Positions 18,579 through 26,861 of a stretch of 64,000 nt of DNA are shown here, piece by piece. The position numbers were made by a program, and so were the translations under genes. Origin of the DNA: JBKHAJ01 sp964641125 (lineage in GTDB: Bacteria; Spirochaetota; Spirochaetia; SPDA01; CAZSGZ01); the NCBI GenBank assembly GCA_964641125.1, contig CAZXMO010000009.1:1-64000 (forward strand), in the 5' to 3' direction. Below the pieces are notes generated by a model. The model was not told the origin of the DNA, made no database searches, and saw nothing but the letters and a program-made list of their open reading frames with translations. Numbering within the stretch: position 1 is the first letter of the stretch; each line of letters opens with the position of its first letter.

Positions 18579-19307
18579 ATGATCAACTTCTCCGTCTTAG
18601 CGACAACCTTTATCCTTGTTCTTATTGCCGAATTGGGGGACAAGACCCAATTAGTGGCCTTTTCCCTGACCGCATCGACGGAGCGTCCCAAGACGATCTT
18701 TGCGGCAAGCTCGATCGCTCTGGTCGCGTCGACCATCATCGCGGGAGTCCTCGGGAAGGTGGCGAACGAATTTATTCCCGCTTTCACCGGGTACATATCG
18801 GCGGGACTGTTCATCTTCTTCGGTGTTTATATGCTCGTCCGCAGAGATATTTCCAAGGTGGAAGAAGCTTTTCTCGCCGCGATTACCATGGAGAGATCCT
18901 GTATCCGCATGATCGAGAAGGGGTTCAAGTGCGCCGATTGTTACGAGCCGAGAATCATGAACATTCAGAGGCAGGAGCATTCTCATACGGGGATGTTCCG
19001 CATTCTTATCAAGGAAAAACGGATATTCCGGGACGCCGTCAATGATGAATCCGTTATAGATCCGATCCTTGCGAAGCTCAGTCCGTGCAGCCGCCGGCCG
19101 AAACGGATGAGTTTTTCCGATGTTCTTCGGGAATTGATCGAGAAGGAAGAAATCGCTGTCGCTTTCTTCTCCCATCTCCTCGAAAATGTCCGTTTTGAGC
19201 ATCCCCATGGGGAAGAAATCCGAGAGATGATTCGGAATATGATCGCAGAAGAAAAGGAACATTTAGAGATATACGAATGTCTTATCGAGGAGGCATGCAA
19301 TCGATGA
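18579..19307 (+). CDS. UPF0016/GDT1 half-transporter fused to a ferritin-like helical domain
   Basis: 242 residues in two parts. The first 90 form one UPF0016 (TMEM165/GDT1/MneA) repeat: three membrane helices with the signature AELGDKTQ near residue 19. The family moves Mn2+ (or Ca2+) outward. The rest (about 95-242) is soluble, with a CxxC-like segment (GFKCADCYEP) and a helical C-terminus with HSHTG, EKEEIAVAFFSHLLENVRFEH and EEKEHLEIYE, which looks like a ferritin/rubrerythrin-type metal-binding bundle. The second UPF0016 repeat is the next gene, which overlaps by 4 nt. The ferritin-like reading is inference from Glu/His spacing. Confidence 0.75.
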   Translation: MINFSVLATTFILVLIAELGDKTQLVAFSLTASTERPKTIFAASSIALVASTIIAGVLGKVANEFIPAFTGYISAGLFIFFGVYMLVRRDISKVEEAFLAAITMERSCIRMIEKGFKCADCYEPRIMNIQRQEHSHTGMFRILIKEKRIFRDAVNDESVIDPILAKLSPCSRRPKRMSFSDVLRELIEKEEIAVAFFSHLLENVRFEHPHGEEIREMIRNMIAEEKEHLEIYECLIEEACNR

Positions 19308-19588
19308 AAGGAAAGGGGCTGTTTCTCTCTACCTTCGTTCTCGTTTTTCTCGCCGAGCTCGGGGACAAAACGCAGATCGCTTCGTTTTCCATGGCGGTGA
19401 AGCACGGATCGCTCTTTTCGGTAATCCTCGGCGGAGGGCTGGCCCTCGTTACATCGAGCCTCATCGCGGTAACCCTCGGATACAAGCTCGCGGCGAAGCT
19501 TCCTAAAAATCTCTTGAGTATTATATCGGGGGTCTTGTTCCTGGCTACGGGTATCTACACCCTCGTACGGTCGCTCGGCCTCATCTAG
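19304..19588 (+). CDS. UPF0016/GDT1 half-transporter, second repeat
   Basis: 94 residues with three membrane helices and the family motif AELGDKTQ. It supplies the second repeat of a GDT1-type cation exporter whose first repeat is the preceding gene. I choose ATG 19304, not 19295: GAGGAGG (19287-19293) is well spaced for 19304 and the ATGA overlap with the previous stop couples the two. A full transporter is expected from a heterodimer. Tail-to-tail overlap of 4 nt with the next gene. Confidence 0.8.
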   Translation: MKGKGLFLSTFVLVFLAELGDKTQIASFSMAVKHGSLFSVILGGGLALVTSSLIAVTLGYKLAAKLPKNLLSIISGVLFLATGIYTLVRSLGLI

Positions 19589-20817
19589 GGCTTCGCGGGG
19601 ATCTCTTCGGCGATCACCAGAAAGTGGGTAGTCTTGTGGTCCTTGTTGATAACCGGAGAGACGTGGGTGTGGGCCCAGATTTCACCGCCCTCCTTGTCGG
19701 GGCAGGCCATCTCACCGATCCAGTGATCTCCCTTCTCTAAGGTATTCCGGATCTCTTTGTACATAGTCTTCGATATGGACGGGCTCTTGAGGATGGAAAC
19801 TTCGTTTCCGATAAGCTCTCCCGGGCTATAACGGGTAGAGCGGAGGAAGTAGGGATTGACGTAATCGATCTTTCCCCGACCGTCGAAGATGAGAATCGAA
19901 ACGGGACTCTGCTCGACCGCCTGGAAGAGCTTGCGAAGATTCTGTTCCGATCGCATCCGAGTCGTAATATCTCTGATGATGCCTACCGTTCCTACGAAGA
20001 ACCTCCGCTCCTCGTCCCGGCGGTACTGCCCGGTGGCGCTTACCTCGCCGTACGCTATGATCGATCCGAAGAGTTTCTCCGATTCCTCCGGATTTTCGGG
20101 GGCGTGCTTTTTCTTGAGCTGGATTTCGAGGCTGGTGGTCTTTCGAGGGCCGCACCGCCGTTCGTCGAAGAGCTTGGGCGCGCTCTCGGAGCCGGTTGTC
20201 TTTCCGCGGTACTCCTTGAGAACCTCCCGCCGGCTGACACGGTTCGCATCGTCGGGCTTGAGAATTTCGGTAAAGTGTTTGCCGATGAGGTCCTCCGGCT
20301 CGTATCCGAGCATTCGGACCGAGTTGTTGACGAAGGTGAAGTAGCCCTTGGGATCGAGCTTGTATACTACATCGGGGATGGCCTGGACGAGGTTCTCGTA
20401 CCGCTTTTCGCTCATCTTGATGATATCGGCATGGGTCTGATTGACGTCCCGGTAGCGGAGGACCTTCCTTACCACGAGAGGGAGAAGCCCGATGTATCTT
20501 TCCTCGTCGTCTTTGACGATGAAATCGTGGGCTCCCTTGTTCATGGACTGAACAATATGTTCATCACTTCCCTGGTCGGCCAAAACGATACTCGGGATGT
20601 GAGGCGGGACTAGGGGAAGGATCTCCATGGCGGTTCCTCCCTCGATCCAGTAGTCCACGATGACCACATCGATTTCGGGGGTAAGATTCTCCTTTACATC
20701 CTCCAGGGAGGACGCGAAGGTATACGTGTAGGAGAGCTGCTTTACCTCCGCCACCTTGGTAAACGAGACGAATTGTTCTCTCTTGCTGCTAATGAAAAGA
20801 ATATGTATGGTATCCAT
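19585..20817 (-). CDS. REC-PAS-PAS signalling protein without output domain
   Basis: 410 residues. A receiver-like domain (1-120) with phosphoacceptor region DVVIVDYWIEGG is followed by a PAS domain (about 140-270, RYENLVQAIPDVVYKLDPKG) and a second PAS domain (about 295-405, NLRKLFQAVEQSPVSILIFD). The protein stops after the second PAS, with no kinase, cyclase or GGDEF domain. It may act through protein contacts, possibly with the class III cyclase encoded divergently 143 bp away; that link is inference. Confidence 0.8.
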   Translation of the reverse strand: MDTIHILFISSKREQFVSFTKVAEVKQLSYTYTFASSLEDVKENLTPEIDVVIVDYWIEGGTAMEILPLVPPHIPSIVLADQGSDEHIVQSMNKGAHDFIVKDDEERYIGLLPLVVRKVLRYRDVNQTHADIIKMSEKRYENLVQAIPDVVYKLDPKGYFTFVNNSVRMLGYEPEDLIGKHFTEILKPDDANRVSRREVLKEYRGKTTGSESAPKLFDERRCGPRKTTSLEIQLKKKHAPENPEESEKLFGSIIAYGEVSATGQYRRDEERRFFVGTVGIIRDITTRMRSEQNLRKLFQAVEQSPVSILIFDGRGKIDYVNPYFLRSTRYSPGELIGNEVSILKSPSISKTMYKEIRNTLEKGDHWIGEMACPDKEGGEIWAHTHVSPVINKDHKTTHFLVIAEEIPAKP

Positions 20818-20908
20818 GCGGTCTATGCCTGTTCATGAATGATACAGTATTGTATGCCAATAATCAACAAAAGAATCCAAGGCTTTAGCGACGGATTTTT
20901 CGTTTTAC

Positions 20909-20937
20909 TTGAAAAGTTTACAAAATGTAAGTAGAAT
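20909..20937 (+). promoter_or_regulatory. Sigma-70-type promoter for the cyclase gene
   Basis: TTGAAA (20909-20914), 17 nt, TAGAAT (20932-20937), upstream of the AGAGGA ribosome site and TTG start at 20961. It lies in the 143-bp divergent region shared with the REC-PAS-PAS gene. Confidence 0.55.
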
Positions 20938-20960
20938 TTCATCTGTATTGAGAGGATTAT

Positions 20961-22667
20961 TTGGAAGCGAAAACCACCGGCCTCAGTAAAGAACTGCGGA
21001 TTACACCTTCTCAGCTTATGCACCTCGCACGGGTAAGTTACAACCGGTTCAGGGACAACCCGGCCGTCGGGGCATGGCATCTCAGGGAGCTCCTCGATGC
21101 CAGCGGTCACGGGGAATCGGAGAACAAAGATATCACCGCGGTCAGGCTCATCATCGAAGACCTCGAGGACAAGGCCCGGGAGCATTCCGATACCGATGCG
21201 ATACCCCTGTTCAACAAGACCATCGAGAAGGAACGGCTCCTAGAAGAAATTTCCGAAGAGATCGTCTTTAGAAGGAAGATCGAGGAGTATTATCTGCCCA
21301 ACCAGCTCGTCGACGCCATTCTCGAGCTCGGAGAAATACCAAAATCCTCGGTAGAAACCACCCTCGGGATCGCCTTCATCGACATTGCCGATTATACCTT
21401 TCTGTCCAAATTCCTGAGTCCTAAGGAGAACCAGGTCGTCTTGAACGGCCTGTATACCGCATTTTACTGGGTGCTCAAACGGCATGGCGGATACTTGAAC
21501 AAGATCGAAGGGGACAGTCTGATGTTCCACTTCGGAGGAATCATCGACCCTAAGGTCAAGGAGATGTCCGAGGAAGAGGCGGAGGTGTATATATCCAAAG
21601 AGCTCTTCTACACCTGTGTCGAGATGCAGCGGGTATGCGTCCTGTTCAACCAGGCGAGTGATAGATTCATCTATGAGAATGCCGATGTAAAAACCCGGGA
21701 ATCCTTGGAAAAGGCCTTCGACATCATCAGCATGCTCCGAAATAACCTCGATCTCGCCTCCTCGATCAATGCCCTCTTCCAGATCCGAATCCGCATCGGG
21801 GCGACGATAGGGGAGGTCACCATCGGCAATTTCGGTCCCGACGGGGCAAAGCAATGGGATGTCGTCGGGCTTCCTGTTATCGATGCCAAGCGGATGGAGA
21901 CGACCGCACCGGTAGGGGGCCTGCGTATTTCCGAGGGGTTCTACAATATTCTCGAAAATAACCGCATCATCGACGCCTACTACCAGCGCTTCCGGAGGGA
22001 GGCCTGGGCCTTGGGAGGCGCCTTTAAGGAAATAACCAAGGAGGACCTTTTTCGGTTCTCCACAGTAACACTTAAAGACAAGCAGAATGCTATTTTCAAT
22101 ACCTACAGCGTACAGGTCAATCCGGGGCTCCCCGAGGCTATTGCGGAGCAGGTGAGTCTCCTCCTCGAGAAGCGGGAGGGGGGAGCCGACAGAATACTCG
22201 AGCTCCTTCAGTACTATCGGGGAAACCGCTACGTCAACGCCGCGGTGGAAAAAATTTTCAGGGAAAAGAATGTCAACCTCCGAAAGAGTCATATTCTCCG
22301 GCTCATTTTTCCCAAGAAATATAAGGGGTACAAAGAGAAGCTCGGCGGGGACGAGGAAAAGACGCGCAGGTTCATAGAGGAGAACTTTACCCTCCACAAG
22401 CTCTTCCAGAAATTCGGTAACTATCAGGACAAGATAAAGCTCGATGTAGACTTCGAAGGATTCTCGAACAACTTCCAGGGCTACGATTCCTGGTTTGCCC
22501 GGGAGGAGAAGCAGATCAGGAAAAACTTCAGCCATCACAGGTTTTCGGCGGTGCACAGGGCGTATTTCTACAATGTGGTGTATTCCCTCGTCTTTGCCAG
22601 TATCCGGGCGAGTATTCTCGAGTACCAGCACAGCTTTCAGCACGAGGGAGAGCTCGAAGAGCTGTAG
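20961..22667 (+). CDS. Class III adenylate/guanylate cyclase
   Basis: Soluble 568-residue protein with a cyclase catalytic core at about 135-330. The first metal Asp is in GIAFIDIADYTFLSK, the second in NKIEGDSLMFHFGG, and the late core has GAKQWDVVGLPVIDAKRME. No membrane segment is evident. An N-terminal stretch of 130 residues and a C-terminal region of 240 residues match nothing I recognise. The catalytic core carries a long insertion between the two metal regions and the C-terminal strand. Start is TTG 20961 with AGAGGA 4 nt upstream. The nucleotide preference cannot be read with confidence. Confidence 0.85.
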   Translation: MEAKTTGLSKELRITPSQLMHLARVSYNRFRDNPAVGAWHLRELLDASGHGESENKDITAVRLIIEDLEDKAREHSDTDAIPLFNKTIEKERLLEEISEEIVFRRKIEEYYLPNQLVDAILELGEIPKSSVETTLGIAFIDIADYTFLSKFLSPKENQVVLNGLYTAFYWVLKRHGGYLNKIEGDSLMFHFGGIIDPKVKEMSEEEAEVYISKELFYTCVEMQRVCVLFNQASDRFIYENADVKTRESLEKAFDIISMLRNNLDLASSINALFQIRIRIGATIGEVTIGNFGPDGAKQWDVVGLPVIDAKRMETTAPVGGLRISEGFYNILENNRIIDAYYQRFRREAWALGGAFKEITKEDLFRFSTVTLKDKQNAIFNTYSVQVNPGLPEAIAEQVSLLLEKREGGADRILELLQYYRGNRYVNAAVEKIFREKNVNLRKSHILRLIFPKKYKGYKEKLGGDEEKTRRFIEENFTLHKLFQKFGNYQDKIKLDVDFEGFSNNFQGYDSWFAREEKQIRKNFSHHRFSAVHRAYFYNVVYSLVFASIRASILEYQHSFQHEGELEEL

Positions 22668-22700
22668 AGCCTTTTCGCTTCGATTTATGACTCCCGGGGA

Positions 22701-22729
22701 TTGACATAATAGTAAAAACTATATATATT
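22701..22729 (+). promoter_or_regulatory. Promoter and palindromic operator of the radical SAM peptide operon
   Basis: TTGACA (22701-22706), 17 nt, TATATT (22724-22729). The spacer holds the palindrome atagtaaaaactat (22709-22722), well placed for a repressor. TGTCAA at 22732-22737 mirrors the -35 sequence. The start codon follows 11 nt after the -10 box, with no Shine-Dalgarno sequence. Confidence 0.65.
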
Positions 22730-22740
22730 GGTGTCAAAAT

Positions 22741-23400
22741 ATGAATGCGAAGAATAGTACACCGAATAGAGGAATAGAAGCGGTCAGAGTACGGTACGGC
22801 AATTTGGCCGAATCCTCCTGCTGCCTCTCCTGCGGGGCCGCCCTCTCCTATGCGAAGCCCGAACCGGGGGAGGTCTGCGTCGACCTCGGCAGCGGCAGGG
22901 GGCACGATGTCGTCCGGATGGCAGAAGCGGTAGGCCCGGAGGGCCGGGTCTACGGTATCGATATTTCCGAGAAGATGATTGCAAAAGCCAGGAGGAACGC
23001 GGCGAAGCTCGAAGCGGACAACGCCGAGTTTGTCCTTTCCGAGCTCGAAGCGATTCCTCTTCCCGGCGAATCGGCCGATCTTCTTATCTCGAACTGCACC
23101 ATCAATCACGCCGAGGACAAGCAGAGAGTGTGGAACGAGGTCTCCCGAGTCCTCAAGCCGGGAGGCCGCTTTGTCGTCAGCGACATCTACTCCTTGGAAC
23201 CGGTCCCCGCGGAATACGCCGCCGACCCACAGGCGGTCGCCGAATGCTGGGCGGGGGCGGTGACCAAGGAGGAGTACATCGACCATCTTTCCGGGGCCGG
23301 TTTTACCGAGGTTACAATCCTCGAAGAGAGCGAGCCCTACGATAAGGGAAAGGTCAGGGTCGCGAGTTTTACACTACAAGCATACAAGGAGGGCGTATGA
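22741..23400 (+). CDS. ArsM-like SAM-dependent methyltransferase
   Basis: 219 residues. SAM-binding motif VDLGSGRGHDVV and GIDISEKMI, then SNCTINHAEDKQRVWNEVSR and LKPGGRFVVSDI. The arrangement of Cys is that of arsenite methyltransferases: SCCLSC near residue 23-28, the Cys of SNCTIN, and AECWAGAV. ArsM enzymes methylate trivalent arsenic held by such thiols. Here the gene leads an operon with a tiny Cys peptide and a radical SAM maturase, so the substrate could instead be the peptide or a metalloid bound to it. Its stop overlaps the peptide ATG by 4 nt. Function on arsenic is a family-based guess. Confidence 0.8.
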   Translation: MNAKNSTPNRGIEAVRVRYGNLAESSCCLSCGAALSYAKPEPGEVCVDLGSGRGHDVVRMAEAVGPEGRVYGIDISEKMIAKARRNAAKLEADNAEFVLSELEAIPLPGESADLLISNCTINHAEDKQRVWNEVSRVLKPGGRFVVSDIYSLEPVPAEYAADPQAVAECWAGAVTKEEYIDHLSGAGFTEVTILEESEPYDKGKVRVASFTLQAYKEGV

Positions 23401-23492
23401 AATCGCTTATCAAGAAGAAGGCATCGCAGACAAAAGGCACCGCTCAGTGCTGTGCCAAGGTGTCCATCATCGCCGCCGGTTGTCACGACTAG
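23397..23492 (+). CDS. 31-residue Cys-containing peptide, candidate radical SAM substrate
   Basis: Tiny gene with strong signals: AAGGAGG sits 5 nt before the ATG, and the ATGA overlap couples it to the methyltransferase stop. The peptide has a basic N-terminus (MKSLIKKKASQTKG), then Cys18-Cys19, a short hydrophobic stretch (VSIIAAG) and a C-terminus ending Cys29-His30-Asp31. A hairpin with a U tract follows the stop, before the radical SAM gene. Small size, Cys content and position fit a ribosomally made, post-translationally modified peptide precursor. I recognise no family. The alternative, a regulatory leader peptide for the downstream gene, is possible because of the attenuator. Confidence 0.75.
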   Translation: MKSLIKKKASQTKGTAQCCAKVSIIAAGCHD

Positions 23493-23549
23493 GCGGTGCC
23501 CTTCTCCGGTTTCCGGCCGGGGTTCTACCCCGGCGGAGACCGCTTTTTT
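23493..23549 (+). terminator. Attenuator hairpin between the peptide and radical SAM genes
   Basis: A long stem starts right after the peptide stop: gcggt (23493-23497) pairs with accgc (23539-23543), with inner pairs ctccg/cggag and ccgggg/ccccgg around a ttcta loop, followed by six T (23544-23549). It should stop most transcripts after the peptide gene. That gives excess peptide over enzyme, a common layout in RiPP operons. Confidence 0.75.
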
Positions 23550-23572
23550 ACCAACAGGCAACCGGAGTTACA

Positions 23573-24901
23573 ATGGAGCTATCGAAATACAACATCCTCG
23601 GAAAACTGAAAAATAGGAACGATTACTACCTCGTCAATCTTTTGAGCGGCCGGGCCGACATCATCGAAGAGGAGGAGGGAAGGGCCTTGGAAGCGGGGAA
23701 GTGTCCCGAGGATGCAGCCTTCCGGGAGCGGGGATATGTGGTCGATCCCGAAGAAGAGGGCGGGCGCTACCGCGCGGGATATCTCGATTTTATCGAAGCG
23801 AGGGAGAGCTCGGAAACTCAAATCTTTTTCGTGCCCACCTACGCGTGTAACTTCGCCTGTTCCTATTGTTATCAGGAGAGTTACGCCGGCCCCGACAACA
23901 CAGGGGCCGCTTCGGGGGGCTACGCCTCCGAGGAAGTGATAGACTCCTTCTTTCGGTACATCGACGCCGGGTTCGCGGGCAAGAGCAAGTATCTGACCCT
24001 CTTCGGCGGGGAGCCCCTCCTGCCGGGAGAGAAGCCCCGGAGGGGAGTGGAGGCGTTTCTCCGGGGAGCCTCAGAGAAGGGACTCGATACGGCGGTGGTG
24101 ACCAACGGATACCATCTCGGCGAATATCTCGATCTTCTCGAGAGGGGTTCCATCCGGGAGATCCAGATTACCCTAGACGGTCCCGAAGCAATCCACGATC
24201 GGAGGAGACCGCTCAAGAACGGGTCTTCGAGCTTTCGGCCCATTGTCGCGGGAATCGATGCCGCTCTCGGAGCGGGATTGACGGTAAACTTGAGGGTAGT
24301 CGTGGACAAGGAGAATCTGCCCTTCCTGCCGGAGCTTGCCGAGCTTGCCCGCTCAAAGGGATGGACCGGCAATCCCCGGTTCAAGACCCAGCTCGGGCGC
24401 AACTATGAGCTCCATACCTGTCAGAGCACTGAGGCGCGAAAAAACATATTGAGCCGGGCGGACCTGTGGGCGGAGGTCGATGATCTCATCGAAAAGCATC
24501 CGGTGGTGGGGGAGTTCCATCGCCCGGCCTACTCGGTAGCCCGATTTCTCGCCGACACCGGGGAGCTTCCGGTTCCCCTCTACGATTCCTGCCCCGGGTG
24601 CAAGACCGAATGGGCCTTTGACTTGAATGGGGGGATATATTCCTGTACCGCCACGGTGGGAAAGCCGGACGAGCGGCTCGGAAGCTTTTATCCCGATGTC
24701 GTACTCGACGAGGATATCGTGGACGAATGGGAGAGCCGCGACGTTACCGAAATCGAGGAATGCCGAAGCTGCTCTCTTCAGCTTGCCTGCGGGGGCGGGT
24801 GCGCTTCGGTAGCCAAAAACCGGACGGGGCGTCTCCATGCACCGGACTGCAGACCGGTGGAGGAGCTCCTTTCCTTAGGACTTTCCCGATATTTCGATTA
24901 A
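23573..24901 (+). CDS. Radical SAM/SPASM peptide-maturase-like enzyme
   Basis: 442 residues. The radical SAM cluster motif CNFACSYC gives Cys92, Cys96 and Cys99; GGEP follows in LTLFGGEPLL. The C-terminal 100 residues hold a SPASM-type Cys-rich region (CPGCKTEWAF, IYSCTATVG, CRSCSLQLACGGGCA and a last CR) that would carry auxiliary FeS clusters. The first 80 residues (YNILGKLKNRNDYYLVNLLS) resemble the peptide-recognition region seen in such maturases. Start ATG 23573 has GGAG upstream and follows the attenuator. The adjacent 31-residue peptide is the obvious candidate substrate. The type of crosslink or modification cannot be predicted. Confidence 0.88.
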   Translation: MELSKYNILGKLKNRNDYYLVNLLSGRADIIEEEEGRALEAGKCPEDAAFRERGYVVDPEEEGGRYRAGYLDFIEARESSETQIFFVPTYACNFACSYCYQESYAGPDNTGAASGGYASEEVIDSFFRYIDAGFAGKSKYLTLFGGEPLLPGEKPRRGVEAFLRGASEKGLDTAVVTNGYHLGEYLDLLERGSIREIQITLDGPEAIHDRRRPLKNGSSSFRPIVAGIDAALGAGLTVNLRVVVDKENLPFLPELAELARSKGWTGNPRFKTQLGRNYELHTCQSTEARKNILSRADLWAEVDDLIEKHPVVGEFHRPAYSVARFLADTGELPVPLYDSCPGCKTEWAFDLNGGIYSCTATVGKPDERLGSFYPDVVLDEDIVDEWESRDVTEIEECRSCSLQLACGGGCASVAKNRTGRLHAPDCRPVEELLSLGLSRYFD

Positions 24902-24934
24902 TAGAAAAATACTAACCAACGAGAGGTAAAAAAA

Positions 24935-26218
24935 ATGGCTGGAAAGATACGCGAAATAAACGCCGCTGAATACGAAAAGGAGATCTTGGGAAGCGAGTGC
25001 GCGGTCCTCGACTTCTATTCGACGGAGTGTCCTCCCTGCGAGGCTCTCGCTTCGAAGTACGAATCCTTGAGCGAGCTCTACGGCGATGATATCGGGTTTT
25101 TCAAGATTTTTCGGCAGGAAAACCGTGAGCTCGCCGAGGAGCTCGGGGTCACGGGATCTCCGACGGTTATCTTTTTCCGGAACGGCGAAAGAGTGGGAGT
25201 TACCCTGACCGGGGGAATCAAACGGTCCGAACTGGTCGAAAACCTGGACTCCCTCATCCCTGATCAGCGGGCCCGGGCCATAAGGAGCTCGATACAACCG
25301 GTTACCACCGACGCCGAAGTTATCGTCCTCGGTGGGGGGCCGGCGGGGCTGACCGCGGCCATCTATCTGGCCCAGGCCCATATCGATACCGTAGTGGTCG
25401 ATCCGGCCCTTCCCGGCGGATACGTGGCGACAACCCATCAGGTTTCCAACTACCCCGGATTTATCGAGCCGCAGGCCGGTTTCATGCTCGCCCACTTCAT
25501 GAGTGAGCAGGCAAAGGCCGCCGGGGCGGAGTTCCGGGCCGCCGTGGACATCACCCGGGTCGATCTCGACGCCAAAGAGGTGGAGATAGACGGCTTCGAG
25601 ACCCTCCGTGCGAAGCGGATCGTCGTCGCCACCGGATCGTCACCCCGCCCCTTAGGGCTTCCCGGTGAGAAAGAATACAGGGGGCAGGGGCTCTCCTACT
25701 GCGCCACCTGCGATGCCAAGTACTACGACGGCAAGGAGGTTATCGTTATCGGCGGCGGCAACTCCGCTATCGAGGAATCCCTCTTCATCACCAAGTTCGC
25801 CTCCAAGATTACCGTGGTCCATCAGTTCGCCGAGCTCCAGGCGAATAAGCTCGCCCAGGAGAAGGCCTTCGACAACCCCAAGATCGAGTTTCTCTTCCGC
25901 CACGAGCCCCGGGAGTTCATCCGGCACGGGGCCAACGAGATGGAGGTGATCGTCGAAGACCTCGAATCAGGCGAGAGGAAGAAACTGGAAGCGGCGGGGG
26001 TTTTCATCTTCGTCGGATTCATCCCCAACATAGGAGAGTTCGGGAAGAAGCTCGACCTCGATCAGTGGGGATATGTTAAAACCGATGAGGCCATGCGCAC
26101 CAACATCGACGGGGTTTACGCTGTCGGCGACGTGGCGAGCAAGCGGTACCGTCAGATTACCACCGCCGCCGCGGACGGGACTATCGCCGCGATCGATATC
26201 GGAAAGGATTTGGAATAG
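24935..26218 (+). CDS. Thioredoxin-thioredoxin reductase fusion
   Basis: 427 residues. Residues 1-110 are a thioredoxin domain with active site CPPC (32-35). From about 125 comes a thioredoxin-reductase-type flavoprotein: FAD site LGGGPAGLTAAIYLAQA, redox pair CATC, second Rossmann motif VIGGGNSAIEE and the FAD motif GVYAVGDV. The NADPH-binding HRRxxxR is replaced by HQFAELQ, so the electron donor may be NADH or a ferredoxin/flavodoxin. The order Trx then TrxR is the reverse of the known mycobacterial fusion. It lies 33 nt after the radical SAM gene, so it may reduce peptide or enzyme disulfides. Confidence 0.9.
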   Translation: MAGKIREINAAEYEKEILGSECAVLDFYSTECPPCEALASKYESLSELYGDDIGFFKIFRQENRELAEELGVTGSPTVIFFRNGERVGVTLTGGIKRSELVENLDSLIPDQRARAIRSSIQPVTTDAEVIVLGGGPAGLTAAIYLAQAHIDTVVVDPALPGGYVATTHQVSNYPGFIEPQAGFMLAHFMSEQAKAAGAEFRAAVDITRVDLDAKEVEIDGFETLRAKRIVVATGSSPRPLGLPGEKEYRGQGLSYCATCDAKYYDGKEVIVIGGGNSAIEESLFITKFASKITVVHQFAELQANKLAQEKAFDNPKIEFLFRHEPREFIRHGANEMEVIVEDLESGERKKLEAAGVFIFVGFIPNIGEFGKKLDLDQWGYVKTDEAMRTNIDGVYAVGDVASKRYRQITTAAADGTIAAIDIGKDLE

Positions 26219-26242
26219 GAAGCCCTGGGGTAGAGAAAAGCG

Positions 26243-26812
26243 ATGAATTGTCTCAAATGCCGTGAAAAGAGCTGCCGAGAGGGAGTTTCCTGCGGAAGGG
26301 AAAGCGTGCCTCCCGAGGAAACCGCCGAAGCGTACTGTGAGCCGGGGGTTCAGGCTATCGTTCGGGCGGCGGCGGAGCTCGTCGACGGGGGCAGGGCGGG
26401 CACCCTCTCCCGGCTCGAGGAGCTTCAATGTTTCGCCCGGTCCATGGGATACCGGAAGATTGGTCTCGCCTATTGCTTCGGCATGGAGCGGGAAGCGGAG
26501 GAGGTCGCCGCCTTCCTCAAGACGGGGGGGCTCGATGTCGCGGGAATTTCCTGTACCGCCGGGGGACTCCGGCAGGACCGGATAAACTCAGAATCCTCCA
26601 TATCCGCGGCGGGGTGCAATCCCCTCCAGCAGGCCCGGGAGATCAACGCCCGGAAACCCGACCTGACGGTGACGATGGGGCTCTGTCTGGGACACGATAT
26701 CCTCTTCAACCGGCATATCGAAGGGGACGTGACGAACCTGGTGGTCAAAGACAGGGTCCACGCTCATGCGCCTCTTAAAGGGTTGCATGCATTGCGTTTC
26801 AGACAGAAATAA
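26243..26812 (+). CDS. DUF1847 Cys-rich protein
   Basis: 189 residues. The N-terminus CLKCREKSCREGVSC is a likely metal or FeS site, and GLAYCFGM, GISCTAGG, AAGCNPLQQA and GLCLGHDILF are the conserved Cys-bearing segments of DUF1847. The family has no established function and is often found near redox and metal genes. It lies 24 nt after the thioredoxin fusion, which suggests the same operon as the peptide system. Confidence 0.75.
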   Translation: MNCLKCREKSCREGVSCGRESVPPEETAEAYCEPGVQAIVRAAAELVDGGRAGTLSRLEELQCFARSMGYRKIGLAYCFGMEREAEEVAAFLKTGGLDVAGISCTAGGLRQDRINSESSISAAGCNPLQQAREINARKPDLTVTMGLCLGHDILFNRHIEGDVTNLVVKDRVHAHAPLKGLHALRFRQK

Positions 26813-26861
26813 CGCTATACTTACGGTAATACTCCGGAGTCATAAAAACGAGGAGGCCCGT

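Noticed and set aside
21240..22643. Long reverse-strand open frame of 467 codons
   Set aside because: It lies fully antisense to the class III cyclase, whose metal motifs and codon use are clear; long antisense frames are common in GC-rich DNA.
23447..23572. Upstream start at 23447 for the radical SAM gene
   Set aside because: That stretch covers the peptide stop and the attenuator; the ATG at 23573 has a GGAG site and begins the recognisable N-terminal domain.
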